From Lachnospira eligens (GTDB taxonomy: Bacteria; Bacillota; Clostridia; Lachnospirales; Lachnospiraceae): a stretch of DNA of 64,000 nt. Positions 42,937-52,867 of this stretch are shown piece by piece. Below the pieces are notes generated by a model. The model made no database searches, was not told where the DNA came from, and was given only the letters and a program-made list of their open reading frames with translations. Made by a program: the position numbers and the translations under genes. The stretch lies in assembly GCF_009680455.1 (NCBI RefSeq), contig NZ_WKRD01000010.1:35412-99411 (forward strand), given 5' to 3'. Numbering within the stretch: the first letter of the stretch is position 1; each line of letters starts with the position of its first letter.

Positions 42937-44211
42937 ATGGCTAAGAAAATGGTAGAAACATTAGAAGAGAATGTTAAGGAGGCTAAGGAAGAAAAGACAA
43001 CAGAAAAGAAGACTCCTGCAAAAAAAGCAGCAGCAAAGAAGACAACTAAGAAAGATGAGATTAAAGAAGAAGTAAAAGAAGAGACAGAAAACAGTGACGC
43101 AGATGATGCAGAAGCACAGGAAGCTAAATTCTGGGAGAAGATAGAGGGTATTCTTGCAATAGCCAAGAAGAAAAAGAATGTACTTGATTATCAGGAAATT
43201 ATGACATATTTTCAGGATACAGATTTTGAAGCTGACAGAATGGAGAAGGTATTTGAAATTCTTGAGCTAAAAAAAGTAGATGTAAGAATGAATGATGTAC
43301 CTGATGAAGATGAGGATATTATTCTTGATGATGAAGATGAGATTGATATTGAGAAGATAGATCTTTCTGTTCCTGATGGAATCGGTCTTGATGATCCGGT
43401 AAGAATGTATCTGAAGGAGATAGGTAAAGTACCTCTTCTTAGTGCTGATGAAGAGATTGAGTATGCCAAGAGAATGGAAGAAGGAGATGAGGAAGCCAAG
43501 AAAAGACTTGCAGAAGCTAACTTAAGACTTGTTGTAAGTATTGCAAAACGTTATGTTGGACGTGGTATGCAGTTCCTTGATCTTATTCAGGAAGGTAACT
43601 TAGGTCTTATAAAGGCTGTTGAGAAATACGATTACAGAAAAGGATTCAAGTTCAGTACATACGCTACATGGTGGATCAGACAGGCTATTACAAGAGCTAT
43701 AGCTGACCAGGCCCGTACTATAAGAATTCCTGTTCATATGGTAGAGACAATTAACAAGCTTGTAAGAGTACAGAGACAGCTGCTTCAGGAACTTGGAAGA
43801 GAACCATCACCAGAGGAGATTGCAGATAATATGGATATTCCTGTAGAGAGAGTAAGAGAGATTCAGAAGATTTCGCAGGAACCGGTATCTCTTGAGACAC
43901 CTATTGGTGAAGAGGAAGACAGCCATCTTGGAGATTTCATTCAGGATGATAATGTTCCTGTTCCGGCAGAGGCAGCAGCTTCTACACTTCTTAAGGAACA
44001 GCTTGTTGAAGTACTTGGAACTCTTACAGAAAGAGAGCAGAAGGTATTAAGATTAAGATTTGGTATGGATGATGGAAGAGCAAGAACTCTTGAGGAAGTT
44101 GGTAAAGAATTCAATGTAACAAGAGAACGTATCAGACAGATTGAAGCCAAGGCTTTAAGAAAGTTAAGACACCCAAGCCGCAGCCGTAAGTTAAGAGATT
44201 ATCTTGATTAG
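42937..44211 (+). CDS. rpoD: Primary RNA polymerase sigma factor
   Basis: A 424-residue RpoD/SigA. A Lys/Glu/Ala-rich N-terminal segment (1-70) is followed by region 1.2, region 2 ([32 protein letters not shown]), region 3 and region 4 ([19 protein letters not shown]). The GAGAAG ribosome site is weak. Downstream genes trmK and the nucleoside kinase follow at 9 and 19 bases. Confidence 0.95.
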   Translation: MAKKMVETLEENVKEAKEEKTTEKKTPAKKAAAKKTTKKDEIKEEVKEETENSDADDAEAQEAKFWEKIEGILAIAKKKKNVLDYQEIMTYFQDTDFEADRMEKVFEILELKKVDVRMNDVPDEDEDIILDDEDEIDIEKIDLSVPDGIGLDDPVRMYLKEIGKVPLLSADEEIEYAKRMEEGDEEAKKRLAEANLRLVVSIAKRYVGRGMQFLDLIQEGNLGLIKAVEKYDYRKGFKFSTYATWWIRQAITRAIADQARTIRIPVHMVETINKLVRVQRQLLQELGREPSPEEIADNMDIPVERVREIQKISQEPVSLETPIGEEEDSHLGDFIQDDNVPVPAEAAASTLLKEQLVEVLGTLTEREQKVLRLRFGMDDGRARTLEEVGKEFNVTRERIRQIEAKALRKLRHPSRSRKLRDYLD

Positions 44212-44220
44212 GATTAAGCT

Positions 44221-44928
44221 ATGGTAAGAATATCTGACAGATTAAGAACAGTTGCACATATGTGTGAAAAGGGAGCAGTCGTGGCTGACATAGGGACAGA
44301 CCACGGCTATCTTCCTATATATCTTGTGCAGGAAGGAATAGCTGCGTCTGCTATTGCGATGGATTTAAGAAAAGGTCCACTCGATAAGGCAAAGAAGCAT
44401 ATACGTGATAATTGTTTAGAGGACAGAATACAGACAAGACTTTCGGACGGATTGGAAAAGCTTTCAGCGAATGAAGCTGATATTATAACCATATGTGGTA
44501 TGGGTGGCAGGCTTATAGCTGACATTGTAACTAAGGGAATGAATGTTATTACCCGGAATACAACACTTATAGTATCACCGCAGTCAGAAGTAGGAGATTT
44601 CAGACATTTTCTTGTTTCACAGAGATTGGTTGTTGATGATGAGAAGATGCTTAAGGAAGACGGTAAGTATTATTTTATTATCAAATGCAGAAAGTCAGAC
44701 GAAAATGTTTATTCTGAATATAGTGAGACGCAATATCAGTACGGATGGAAGCTTTTAGAGAGCAAAGATAAGACTCTTTATGAATATCTTATAAAAGAGA
44801 AAGAAACTAATGATGGGATAAGTAACAGTCTAAAGAAAGATGAAAGTAATCCTACGGTTAAGTTAAGATTACAGCAGCTTTCGCAGAAGAATAATATAAT
44901 TATGGATGCATTGTCATATTATGACTGA
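44221..44928 (+). CDS. trmK: tRNA (adenine22-N1)-methyltransferase TrmK
   Basis: A 235-residue class I SAM methyltransferase. The AdoMet site is VVADIGTDHGYLPI (about 20-33) and ITICGMGGRLIADI is the TrmK signature. It methylates N1 of A22 in tRNA. Its position after rpoD is common in Firmicutes. Confidence 0.9.
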   Translation: MVRISDRLRTVAHMCEKGAVVADIGTDHGYLPIYLVQEGIAASAIAMDLRKGPLDKAKKHIRDNCLEDRIQTRLSDGLEKLSANEADIITICGMGGRLIADIVTKGMNVITRNTTLIVSPQSEVGDFRHFLVSQRLVVDDEKMLKEDGKYYFIIKCRKSDENVYSEYSETQYQYGWKLLESKDKTLYEYLIKEKETNDGISNSLKKDESNPTVKLRLQQLSQKNNIIMDALSYYD

Positions 44929-44947
44929 TGCGTAAGAGGAGGATGCT

Positions 44948-46555
44948 ATGGGAATGACACTGGCACAGCTTGCAGCAGAGAAGCAGAACGAATATAAGGA
45001 TGAGATTATACTCGCTAATGTTAATGGTAAGCTTAAAGAACTTGGAGAAGAATATATCCCTGATAGTGATGTTACATTTGTTACAACTTCGACATCAATA
45101 GGTAATGAGACATACAGAAGAAGCGTGGTTCTTCTCATGCTTGCAGCTATAGAGAAGATAGACAGGAATATTGACAGAGTTGTTGTTGAATATTCTTTAA
45201 GTAAGGGACTGTACTGTACATTTGATGGAGACTTCAGGCCCGACAAAGAGTTTATAGATGAAGTTAAGTCAGTTATGCACAGTATGGTTGAGAAGGATCT
45301 TCCAATCAAGAAAGAGCTGATGAAGATATCTGATGCTATGAATCTTTTTAAAGAAAAAGGAATGACAGATAAGACATCACTGTTCAAATACAGAAGAAGT
45401 TCATTTGTTAATGTGTATGACCTGAATGGCTACAAAGATTATTTCTACGGATATATGGCATCTTCTACAGGCATGCTTGGGGTATTTGACATATTCCTGT
45501 ATGACGAGGGAATAGTGTTACAGCTTCCGGTTAAGAACGCACCTCTTGAAGTTCCTGAATTTAATCCACAAACAAAGCTGTTTAATGTGTTAAAGGAAAG
45601 CACAAGCTGGGCAAAGATGCTTGGCATGTCTACGGTTGGAGAACTTAATGACCATATAACTAATGGGGATATGACTTCTTTTATGCTTACGCAGGAGGCA
45701 CTTCAGGAACAGAAAATTGTTGAGATAGTTGATGAGATAAAGAAAAGACCGCATACTAAATTCATCATGATAGCCGGTCCATCTTCTTCAGGAAAGACAA
45801 CATTTTCACATAGATTATCAATTCAGCTTATGGCTAATGGATATAAGCCACACCCAATTGCTGTCGATAATTACTTTGTTGAAAGAGAGCAGACACCTAT
45901 TGATGAGAATGGCGATTACAATTATGAAGACCTTCATGCAGTAGACATTGAACTTTTTAATAAGCATATGACCAGACTTCTTAACGGAGAAAAAGTGGAG
46001 CTGCCAGAATTTAACTTTAAGTTCGGAAGAAAGGAATATAATGGTAATTTCTTACAGTTAGGGGAAGAGGATGTTCTTGTAATAGAAGGAATTCATTGTC
46101 TTAATGATGAATTATCATATTCACTTCCAATAGACAGTAAGTTCAAGATATATATTAGTGCACTTACACAGCTTAATGTTGACGAACATAACAGGGTATC
46201 AACTACAGATGGAAGACTTTTAAGAAGGCTTGTAAGAGATTACAGGACAAGAGGAGCATCTGCAAAGAAGACTCTTTCGATGTGGGAGTCTGTAAGAAGA
46301 GGTGAAGAGAAGAACATCTTCCCATTCCAGGAGCAGGCGGATGTTATGTTTAACTCAGCAATGCCATATGAACCATGCGTATTAAAACCATTCGTTGAGC
46401 CTATACTTTTTCAGGTAACAGAAGCTGACCCTGAATATCAGGAAGCAAACAGACTGCTTAAGTTCATGAACTATTTCCTTCCATGCGGCTACGAGAACGT
46501 ACCAATCGATTCTATATTACGGGAATTCGTAGGTGGTGGCTGTTTTAAGGTGTGA
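44948..46555 (+). CDS. Nucleoside kinase with ThrRS-like N-terminal region
   Basis: A 535-residue protein. The kinase half has a P-loop in IAGPSSSGKTTFSHRL (about 275-290), a base-binding DNYFVEREQTP and IEGIHCLN, as in uridine kinases. The N-terminal half resembles the TGS/editing region of threonyl-tRNA synthetase, a combination seen in clostridial uridine-kinase-like proteins. Expected to phosphorylate a pyrimidine nucleoside. AGAGGAGG precedes the ATG. Alternatives: phosphoribulokinase-like activity. Confidence 0.85.
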   Translation: MGMTLAQLAAEKQNEYKDEIILANVNGKLKELGEEYIPDSDVTFVTTSTSIGNETYRRSVVLLMLAAIEKIDRNIDRVVVEYSLSKGLYCTFDGDFRPDKEFIDEVKSVMHSMVEKDLPIKKELMKISDAMNLFKEKGMTDKTSLFKYRRSSFVNVYDLNGYKDYFYGYMASSTGMLGVFDIFLYDEGIVLQLPVKNAPLEVPEFNPQTKLFNVLKESTSWAKMLGMSTVGELNDHITNGDMTSFMLTQEALQEQKIVEIVDEIKKRPHTKFIMIAGPSSSGKTTFSHRLSIQLMANGYKPHPIAVDNYFVEREQTPIDENGDYNYEDLHAVDIELFNKHMTRLLNGEKVELPEFNFKFGRKEYNGNFLQLGEEDVLVIEGIHCLNDELSYSLPIDSKFKIYISALTQLNVDEHNRVSTTDGRLLRRLVRDYRTRGASAKKTLSMWESVRRGEEKNIFPFQEQADVMFNSAMPYEPCVLKPFVEPILFQVTEADPEYQEANRLLKFMNYFLPCGYENVPIDSILREFVGGGCFKV

Positions 46556-46569
46556 TGAGGACAGTTATT

Positions 46570-46812
46570 ATATGAAATACACCATTGGAGCTGCCTGTCT
46601 GTGGCACAAAATTTCAGTATGACTGCGCTTAGCAGGAGTAAATGTCGCTATCTACAAAGTCTTTTACAGTGCCCAAAAGCAAACGCACTATGTTTGAACG
46701 AGCTTTTGGGCACTGAACTTATGTATATAGCGACATTAACTCCTGCACAGCTCGCCATAATTCAATTTTGTGCCACAGACAGGCAGCTCCAACGGTGTAT
46801 ATGATATATTCT
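46570..46812 (+). repeat. Long imperfect palindrome (about 240 bp)
   Basis: Almost the whole interval is self-complementary. Arms include GGAGCTGCCTGTCTGTGGCA with its complement at about 46771-46790, AGGAGTAAATGTCGCTAT (46636-46653) with ATAGCGACATTAACTCCT (46726-46743), and the perfect inner stem AGTGCCCAAAAGC / GCTTTTGGGCACT. Small frames inside are by-products of the sequence. It may be a foldback element; the gap 46556-46896 contains no gene. Confidence 0.75.
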
Positions 46813-46896
46813 AGCCTGGTATAAATTGGACTTTAAAGTAGTGATAGGCACAGAGGAAGTCCAAAAGAGATGCAATTTAATACTGGATAAACACAA

Positions 46897-46923
46897 ACAC
46901 CCAGGGCTTAGTGCTCTGGGTGT
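46897..46923 (-). terminator. Terminator of tyrA
   Basis: Stem ACACCCAGGGC/GCTCTGGGTGT with one G-T pair, U-rich on the minus strand, overlapping the last codons of tyrA. Confidence 0.7.
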
Positions 46924-47777
46924 CTGCTTTCCAAGGAATTCCTGTATTCTCTTGACATCTCGAAAAGACTGGCGACATAGCCTGGGGTCTTTTTATCGAT
47001 GTTATCTTTAATTGTTTCAAGCATTTCAATATACTGTTCAAGAATGTTGCTGATTGCAGAGCTGTTAGTTAAACATATCTGTTCCCACATTTCAGGAGAA
47101 GAAGCTGCAACTCTTGACATGTCACGAAAGCAACCTGCGGCAAGTAACTGCATATGCTTTTCTTCGTCATCATTATCTGATACTACATGAACGAGTGCAG
47201 TTGATAAAAGATGTGGAACATGGCTTATGGCAGCAACAGATTTGTCGTGTACATGGTAATCCATGACGATAGGACGCATGCCAACATCTGATGCAAATTG
47301 TTTCATGAATTCGATTTTTTCAGGCTTGGTTTCTTTGGTCGGTGTGATTATGTACCTTGCACCTTTTATAATTGATGAACCTGAATTCTCATAACCTGTT
47401 TTTTCGGAGCCAGCCATAGGATGTCCACCAATAAAGCGGTCATTAAGTCCTAATGAATCTGCTGCTTCATGTATGATAGTCTTGACACTTCCAACGTCGG
47501 TAATTATGCAGTCCGGACTGGCAATGGCTTTTAATTTTGTAAGATATTCTGTGATAGTAATTACAGGTGTGCATAACAGGATTATGTCACATTGTGCAAA
47601 TGTTTCGTCTACCGCAGGAGCAGCGACATCAACAATACCATCAGCAACCGCAGCGATTACTGGTTCTAAATGTCTGCTTGTGGCAGTTATATGATAATCC
47701 CTGCCGCTTTCTTTAAGGGCATGGGCTAAGGCTCCTGCAATGAGTCCGAAACCTATGAATCCAACCTTTGTCTTCAT
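46908..47777 (-). CDS. tyrA: Prephenate dehydrogenase
   Basis: A 289-residue TyrA: NAD-binding VGFIGFGLIAGALAHAL (6-22), LLCTPV, then IGGHPMAGSEKTGYENS, the prephenate site, and the helical C-terminal domain with ISHVPHLLSTAL. It makes 4-hydroxyphenylpyruvate for tyrosine. There is no chorismate mutase or ACT domain. Start follows GGAGGTTATAACAT. It is divergent from leuS. Confidence 0.95.
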   Translation of the reverse strand: MKTKVGFIGFGLIAGALAHALKESGRDYHITATSRHLEPVIAAVADGIVDVAAPAVDETFAQCDIILLCTPVITITEYLTKLKAIASPDCIITDVGSVKTIIHEAADSLGLNDRFIGGHPMAGSEKTGYENSGSSIIKGARYIITPTKETKPEKIEFMKQFASDVGMRPIVMDYHVHDKSVAAISHVPHLLSTALVHVVSDNDDEEKHMQLLAAGCFRDMSRVAASSPEMWEQICLTNSSAISNILEQYIEMLETIKDNIDKKTPGYVASLFEMSREYRNSLESRHPEH

Positions 47778-47868
47778 ATGTTATAACCTCCATGTAAGAA
47801 ATATTAATATTCATGCGAATAGTGGTATTTTAACACTTTAAAGCGATAATGTAAAGGCGGCTATTTAA

Positions 47869-47897
47869 TTGACAAATTAAAGTGATGTGTGTAGAAT
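47869..47897 (+). promoter_or_regulatory. leuS promoter
   Basis: TTGACA (47869-47874), 17 bases, TAGAAT (47892-47897). Only about 30 bases separate it from the start codon, so there is no room for a T-box leader. Confidence 0.75.
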
Positions 47898-47928
47898 GTT
47901 TTTATGCGTTTTTAAGGAGGAATGTGTT

Positions 47929-50346
47929 ATGTCGGCAGTATATAACCACAAAACAGTTGAAAAGAAGTGGCAGCAGGTATGGCAGGATGAAAAAGCCTTT
48001 GCTGCAACTAATGATTATTCAAAACCAAAGTATTATGCACTTGTGGAGTTCCCATATCCATCAGGACAGGGGCTTCATGTAGGTCATCCAAGACCATATA
48101 CAGCGCTTGATATCGTAGCAAGAAAGAGAAGAATGCAGGGATATAATGTTTTATATCCAATGGGTTGGGATGCATTTGGTCTTCCAACAGAGAACTATGC
48201 TATTAAGAACAAGATTCACCCTAAGATAGTTACTAAGAATAATATAGATCATTTTAAGGAACAGCTTCAGTCAATTGGTTATTCATTTGACTGGGACAGA
48301 GAGATTAATACTACAGATCCTGATTATTATAAGTGGACTCAGTGGATTTTCCTTAAGCTTTTTAAGGCTGGACTTGCATATAAGCAGGAGATGCCTATCA
48401 ACTGGTGTACTTCATGTAAGGTAGGTCTTGCTAATGAAGAAGTAGTTAATGGTGTATGTGAAAGATGTGGTTCACCTGTTGTCCGTAAGGTCAAGAGTGA
48501 GTGGATGCTTAAGATTACTGATTATGCAGATAAGCTTATAGAAGGACTTGACCATGTCGATTATATCGAGAGAGTTAAGACACAGCAGAAGAACTGGATT
48601 GGACGTTCTACAGGTGCTGAGGTTGATTTTGCAATTGCTGGTAAGGAAGATAAGTTAAGAATATATACAACAAGATGCGATACACTTTTCGGTGTTACTT
48701 ATATGGTTGTATCACCAGAGCATCCATATCTTGATAAGTATAAGGACGAGATTAAGAACTGGGATGAAATAGAAAGCTATAGAGAGCAGGCTTCAAGAAA
48801 GTCAGATTTCGAGAGAGCAGAGCTTGCAAAGGATAAGACAGGTGTAGAGATTGACGGACTTAAGGCAGTTAATCCGGTTAATGGCAAGGAAGTTCCAATC
48901 TGGGTATCAGATTATGTACTTATGAGCTATGGTACAGGTGCTATCATGGCTGTTCCTGCTCACGATGAAAGAGACTGGGAGTTTGCTAAGAAATTTAACC
49001 TTCCTATCATTCAGGTTGTAGCAAAGAACGGTGAAGAAGTTGATGTTAATGAGGCAGCATTTACAGATGTAGCAACAGGTGTCCTTATTAATTCGGATTT
49101 CATTAACGGACTTGAAGTTAAAGAAGCTAAGGAAAAGATGATTGAATTCCTTACAGAAAAGGGAATTGGTAATGCAAAGGTTAATTATAAGCTTCGTGAC
49201 TGGGTGTTCTCTCGTCAGAGATACTGGGGCGAGCCTATTCCAATTGTTCATTGTGACAAATGTGGCTATGTTCCAGTTGATGAGAGCGAACTTCCATTAC
49301 TGCTTCCAGAGGTAGAAAGTTATATGCCTACAGATAATGGAGAATCACCTCTTGCAGCCATGACAGACTGGGTTAATACAACATGCCCATGCTGTGGCGG
49401 ACCAGCTAAGAGAGAGACTGATACAATGCCTCAGTGGGCTGGATCGTCATGGTATTTCTTAAGATATACAGATCCACATAACACAGAGACACTCGCAAGT
49501 CAGGAAGCACTTAAGTACTGGCTTCCGGTAGACTGGTATAACGGAGGAATGGAGCATACAACATTACACTTACTCTATTCAAGATTCTGGCACAGATTCC
49601 TTTACGACCAGAAGGTTGTACCTTGCCCAGAGCCATATCAGAAGAGAACATCCCACGGTATGATTCTTGGTGAGAACGGCGAGAAGATGAGTAAGTCAAG
49701 AGGCAATGTTGTTAATCCTGATGATATCGTAAGAGATTATGGTGCAGATACATTAAGAACATACGAGATGTTTATCGGTGCATTTGACGCAGCAGCTTCA
49801 TGGTCAGAGGATGGCGTTAAGGGCTGCCGCAGATTCTTAGACAGAGTATGGAAGCTTCAGGATATAATGACTGATGAGGAAGGTTTCTCTAAGGAATTTG
49901 AGACAAAGATGCATCAGACAATTAAGAAAGTTTCGTTTGATTATGAGAATCTGAAATACAATACAGCTATTGCACAGCTCATGACTATGCTCAATGATTT
50001 CAGCAAGGCAGGTAAGATTACTAGGGGAGAACTCAAGACATACCTTATCTTACTTAATCCGGTTGCTCCACACATTACAGAAGAGATGTGGGAAGCAATC
50101 GGCGAGAATGGAAGAGTATATCAGCAGACATGGCCTGAATACGATGAAGCTAAGACAGTTGAGTCAACGGTTGAGATAGCAGTCCAGATTAATGGAAAGA
50201 CTAAGGCTACTATCAATATCGCCAAGGATGCTGACAAGGACAGTGTAATTGCTGCCGCTAAGGAAGCACTTGGAAGCAGGCTTTCTGGTAACATTATTAA
50301 AGAAATATATGTACCGGGAAGAATTGTTAATATTGTTGCAAAATAA
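47929..50346 (+). CDS. leuS: Leucyl-tRNA synthetase
   Basis: An 805-residue LeuRS of normal bacterial length: HIGH motif as HVGH in [14 protein letters not shown] (about 39-52), CP1 editing domain, zinc cysteines, and KMSKS in GEKMSKSRG. It charges tRNA-Leu. The ATG at 47929 has AAGGAGG at 47914-47920; an open frame from 47887 is not needed. The transcript probably ends in a hairpin inside the next, convergent gene. Confidence 0.95.
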   Translation: MSAVYNHKTVEKKWQQVWQDEKAFAATNDYSKPKYYALVEFPYPSGQGLHVGHPRPYTALDIVARKRRMQGYNVLYPMGWDAFGLPTENYAIKNKIHPKIVTKNNIDHFKEQLQSIGYSFDWDREINTTDPDYYKWTQWIFLKLFKAGLAYKQEMPINWCTSCKVGLANEEVVNGVCERCGSPVVRKVKSEWMLKITDYADKLIEGLDHVDYIERVKTQQKNWIGRSTGAEVDFAIAGKEDKLRIYTTRCDTLFGVTYMVVSPEHPYLDKYKDEIKNWDEIESYREQASRKSDFERAELAKDKTGVEIDGLKAVNPVNGKEVPIWVSDYVLMSYGTGAIMAVPAHDERDWEFAKKFNLPIIQVVAKNGEEVDVNEAAFTDVATGVLINSDFINGLEVKEAKEKMIEFLTEKGIGNAKVNYKLRDWVFSRQRYWGEPIPIVHCDKCGYVPVDESELPLLLPEVESYMPTDNGESPLAAMTDWVNTTCPCCGGPAKRETDTMPQWAGSSWYFLRYTDPHNTETLASQEALKYWLPVDWYNGGMEHTTLHLLYSRFWHRFLYDQKVVPCPEPYQKRTSHGMILGENGEKMSKSRGNVVNPDDIVRDYGADTLRTYEMFIGAFDAAASWSEDGVKGCRRFLDRVWKLQDIMTDEEGFSKEFETKMHQTIKKVSFDYENLKYNTAIAQLMTMLNDFSKAGKITRGELKTYLILLNPVAPHITEEMWEAIGENGRVYQQTWPEYDEAKTVESTVEIAVQINGKTKATINIAKDADKDSVIAAAKEALGSRLSGNIIKEIYVPGRIVNIVAK

Positions 50347-50363
50347 TTAAGAATAATAAAACA

Positions 50364-50603
50364 TTAATTCATATTAAGAAGAGAGAGAAGCTCAGGCAGA
50401 AGCCTGAGCTCTTTTTCGCTTAGCTGTCCAGACATACTGTTGATGACTAACTGACAATCTTCTTTTGTGAAGGTTATACCGGATTTTTTAGCTTTATCAT
50501 TAATAGCGAAAAGAAGAGGAATGATTTCATCATTTTTCTTTCCCTGGGATAAAGTCTTGAATTCGTTGAGAAGAAGCTGCTTTCTAAAATCTAATTCTGA
50601 CAT
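50364..50603 (-). CDS. Small hypothetical protein
   Basis: A 79-residue helical, charged protein with no known motif (MSELDFRKQLLLNEFKTL at the N-terminus). The ATG at 50603 has GGAGGACTTT upstream. It is co-directional with and 15 bases downstream of the next gene to the right, so the two are probably an operon. Function unknown. Confidence 0.6.
   Translation of the reverse strand: MSELDFRKQLLLNEFKTLSQGKKNDEIIPLLFAINDKAKKSGITFTKEDCQLVINSMSGQLSEKELRLLPELLSLLNMN
50389..50416 (+). terminator. leuS terminator inside the convergent gene
   Basis: Perfect 9-bp stem AGCTCAGGC/GCCTGAGCT (50389-50410) then C and five T. It lies in the coding 3' end of the minus-strand gene 50364-50603. Confidence 0.75.
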
Positions 50604-50618
50604 AAAGTCCTCCAAATA

Positions 50619-51062
50619 TTAAAGATTAAGATTGTTTAACTGTTCTGTATAAGCTTCATACATTTTTTGCTGGGCAGGATTAAGAAAACTATTACTGCCA
50701 TTCTGATCACGATTTAAAATGTTGAACAAATCGGACATTTTGTTATAGTTCTTAAAATTACTCAGAATATTCCGTAGATTGTCTGGACAGTAAGTAAGAA
50801 TAACATTCATGATATTTTCATCTGAAAGTATATCCTGTATTGGACTGTTTAATGAAAGGTGGGGCTTTGCAGAACATGCCGCAATACGAAGGCTTTCAGG
50901 GCGGCTGTAATAGTTCATTGTACATGAAAATTCATATGCACGGAGCAGAGGACTAAGTGTCTGCTGGGTATTAAATTCCATAAAAGGAAGAATTGCTTTG
51001 GCAAGCTGTATGAATTGTGGCAGTGTCTGCATATCAAATTCTGTTATGGGAAGTTCTTTCAT
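50619..51062 (-). CDS. Hypothetical protein
   Basis: A 147-residue soluble helical protein, Asn- and Leu-rich, with no recognised domain (LPQFIQLAKAILPFMEF near the N-terminus). Only a weak ribosome site (CGAGAG) precedes the ATG. It is paired with the small gene at 50364-50603; organisation of both recalls accessory proteins of spore or surface structures, but nothing specific supports that. Confidence 0.55.
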   Translation of the reverse strand: MKELPITEFDMQTLPQFIQLAKAILPFMEFNTQQTLSPLLRAYEFSCTMNYYSRPESLRIAACSAKPHLSLNSPIQDILSDENIMNVILTYCPDNLRNILSNFKNYNKMSDLFNILNRDQNGSNSFLNPAQQKMYEAYTEQLNNLNL

Positions 51063-51180
51063 GTGAACTCTCGGCGGAATATTTTATTCTATATATATTA
51101 GGTTATATGTCTTAATTATGCCTGTAAGTCTTAGCAATTAATAAATAAGCCCATATAATATATAAAAAAGGAATTATGAT

Positions 51181-51288
51181 ATGGTAATTAATATGGATGT
51201 TCAGGACAATGGCAATATACTTGTTGAAGAAGAGAATACCATATATGAAATAGATGGAAAATGTATGATGGAACATAATAATAATTAA
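51181..51288 (+). CDS. Possible small protein (35 codons)
   Basis: An acidic 35-residue frame, MVINMDVQDNGNILVEEEN and on, with AAAGGAA at about 51167-51173 as a moderate ribosome site. It is followed by a hairpin GGGCTGCC/GGCAGCCC at 51297-51318. The sequence is not recognised; it may be chance. Confidence 0.35.
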   Translation: MVINMDVQDNGNILVEEENTIYEIDGKCMMEHNNN

Positions 51289-51329
51289 TATATAAGGGCT
51301 GCCGTTTAAGGCAGCCCCATATTAAATAA

Positions 51330-51602
51330 TTACTGGCATCCGCATCCACTGTTGCATCCGCATCCGTTGTTGCATCCGCAACCAAAGCCATTGAGGAAGT
51401 TAGTTCCATTGCCACATCCACAGCAGAAGAAGAGGAGAATTATAATCCAGAAGGAATTGCAACCATTTCCACAACCATTGTTGCATCCATATCCGTTATT
51501 TCCGTCAAAGAGGAGAAGGAGAATGATAATCCATACAATAGAATTGCAGTTATCTCCACATCCGCCGCATCCTCCGCAGTTTGTTGCTGCTAAATCACTC
51601 AT
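51330..51602 (-). CDS. Gly/Cys/Asn-rich protein with two hydrophobic repeats
   Basis: A 90-residue protein built of two similar units: a Cys/Gly-rich stretch (CGGCGGCGDNC) followed by WIIILLLLF, then YGCNNGCGNGC followed by WIIILLFFCC, and a tail CNNGCGCNSGCGC. About 20 cysteines are present. It resembles in style the small YjcZ/spore-coat type proteins of Firmicutes, but no homolog is certain. GGAGGACTTTTAC precedes the ATG at 51602. Location at a membrane or in a crosslinked surface layer is likely. Confidence 0.65.
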   Translation of the reverse strand: MSDLAATNCGGCGGCGDNCNSIVWIIILLLLFDGNNGYGCNNGCGNGCNSFWIIILLFFCCGCGNGTNFLNGFGCGCNNGCGCNSGCGCQ

Positions 51603-51773
51603 GTAAAAGTCCTCCAAAATTAATCTACAATACAATATTATGGCTTACAGCATGACCCTGTTACACAGTATATGAAATTTTTATTGCAATCTTTAGGAAA
51701 TTATTATATTCTAAATACGGTGCGTTTAAATGGAAAAGCACTATAAATATTAGCAAAGAGTGGGATGAATATT

Positions 51774-52847
51774 ATGAAAGTATCGGTTATTATACCGTCA
51801 CTGAATCCTGATAATAAGCTTGTAGCTGTAGTTGATGCTTTACTTGAAGAAGGCTTTAAGGACATCATTATTGTTAATGATGGAAGTGATGAGGAACATA
51901 TGGCTCCTTTTAAAGAAGTAGCAGCACATAGTGAATGTACAATTCTTACACATGAAGTTAACAAGGGAAAAGGAAGAGGCTTGAAGACTGCATTTGAATT
52001 CTGCCTTGAGAATAGAAAAGATATTGATGGAGTTGTGACAGTAGATGGTGATAATCAGCATCGTGCCAAAGATATTAAGAAATGCAGTGAAACAATGGTC
52101 AGTACAGGCAATGTCGTTTTAGGCGTAAGGGATTTTACTGGTGATGATGTACCGGCAAGAAGTAAATTTGGTAATAATATGACTAGTGGAGTGTTTAAGG
52201 TGCTTTGCAGATTGAATATTTCGGACACCCAGACCGGCTTAAGAGCAATACCTTACAAGTACCTTGAGACATTTGACAAGGTAGAAGGCGAACGATTTGA
52301 GTATGAGACTAATATGCTGCTTGCTTTCAAAAAGTATAATATTGGATTTCAGGAAGAATCGATAGAAACTGTGTACATAGAAGATAATTCATCATCACAT
52401 TTTAATCCTGTCAAAGATTCAATTAAGATATACAAAGTGATATTTAAATATTTATTTAAAAGCACAGGCATGAAATATGTAGGAAGCTCTATTGCTTCGT
52501 GGGCTATAGATAATATAATATTTAATGTGCTTGAATTTGTGCTTATAGGGCTTACAGTCAGCTTAAGAATATTCATAAGTACAGCAGCGGCAAGAGTGCT
52601 TTCATCAGTTTTTAATTTCTCGCTTAACAGAAATGCAGTATTTAAATCACAGTCCGGTCTTAAACAGACGGTGGTAAGATATTACATTTTATGGTTCTGT
52701 CAGCTTGCTTGTTCTTATGCTTTGGTGTATATTGCTACAAAGCTGCTGGCATTAAGCATTGTGCTTTCAGGAATTGCCAAGATAATAATTGATCTTGCAT
52801 TGTTCTTTGTAAGTTATCAGATTCAGAAAAGATGGGTTTTTAAGTAA
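51774..52847 (+). CDS. Glycosyltransferase family 2 fused to GtrA-like membrane domain
   Basis: A 357-residue protein: GT2 domain (VSVIIPSLNPDNKL, IVNDGSD, VTVDGDNQH) over residues 1-225 and a GtrA-like domain of four membrane segments (about 235-350). It probably transfers a sugar to a lipid carrier and helps flip or use it in surface polysaccharide synthesis. The ATG at 51774 is better spaced from GTGGGAT than the ATG at 51765. The next genes encode a phosphodiester glycosidase and a membrane-anchored protein. Confidence 0.85.
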   Translation: MKVSVIIPSLNPDNKLVAVVDALLEEGFKDIIIVNDGSDEEHMAPFKEVAAHSECTILTHEVNKGKGRGLKTAFEFCLENRKDIDGVVTVDGDNQHRAKDIKKCSETMVSTGNVVLGVRDFTGDDVPARSKFGNNMTSGVFKVLCRLNISDTQTGLRAIPYKYLETFDKVEGERFEYETNMLLAFKKYNIGFQEESIETVYIEDNSSSHFNPVKDSIKIYKVIFKYLFKSTGMKYVGSSIASWAIDNIIFNVLEFVLIGLTVSLRIFISTAAARVLSSVFNFSLNRNAVFKSQSGLKQTVVRYYILWFCQLACSYALVYIATKLLALSIVLSGIAKIIIDLALFFVSYQIQKRWVFK

Positions 52848-52867
52848 CGGTTTAGGAGGAAGTTATA

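Noticed and set aside
46601..47011. Small plus-strand frames of 61-67 codons near the second palindrome
   Set aside because: They lie in the hairpin arms or antisense to tyrA and its terminator, without ribosome sites or family motifs.
47780..47928. T-box leader upstream of leuS
   Set aside because: Promoter boxes lie about 30 bases from the start codon, leaving no room for a T-box.
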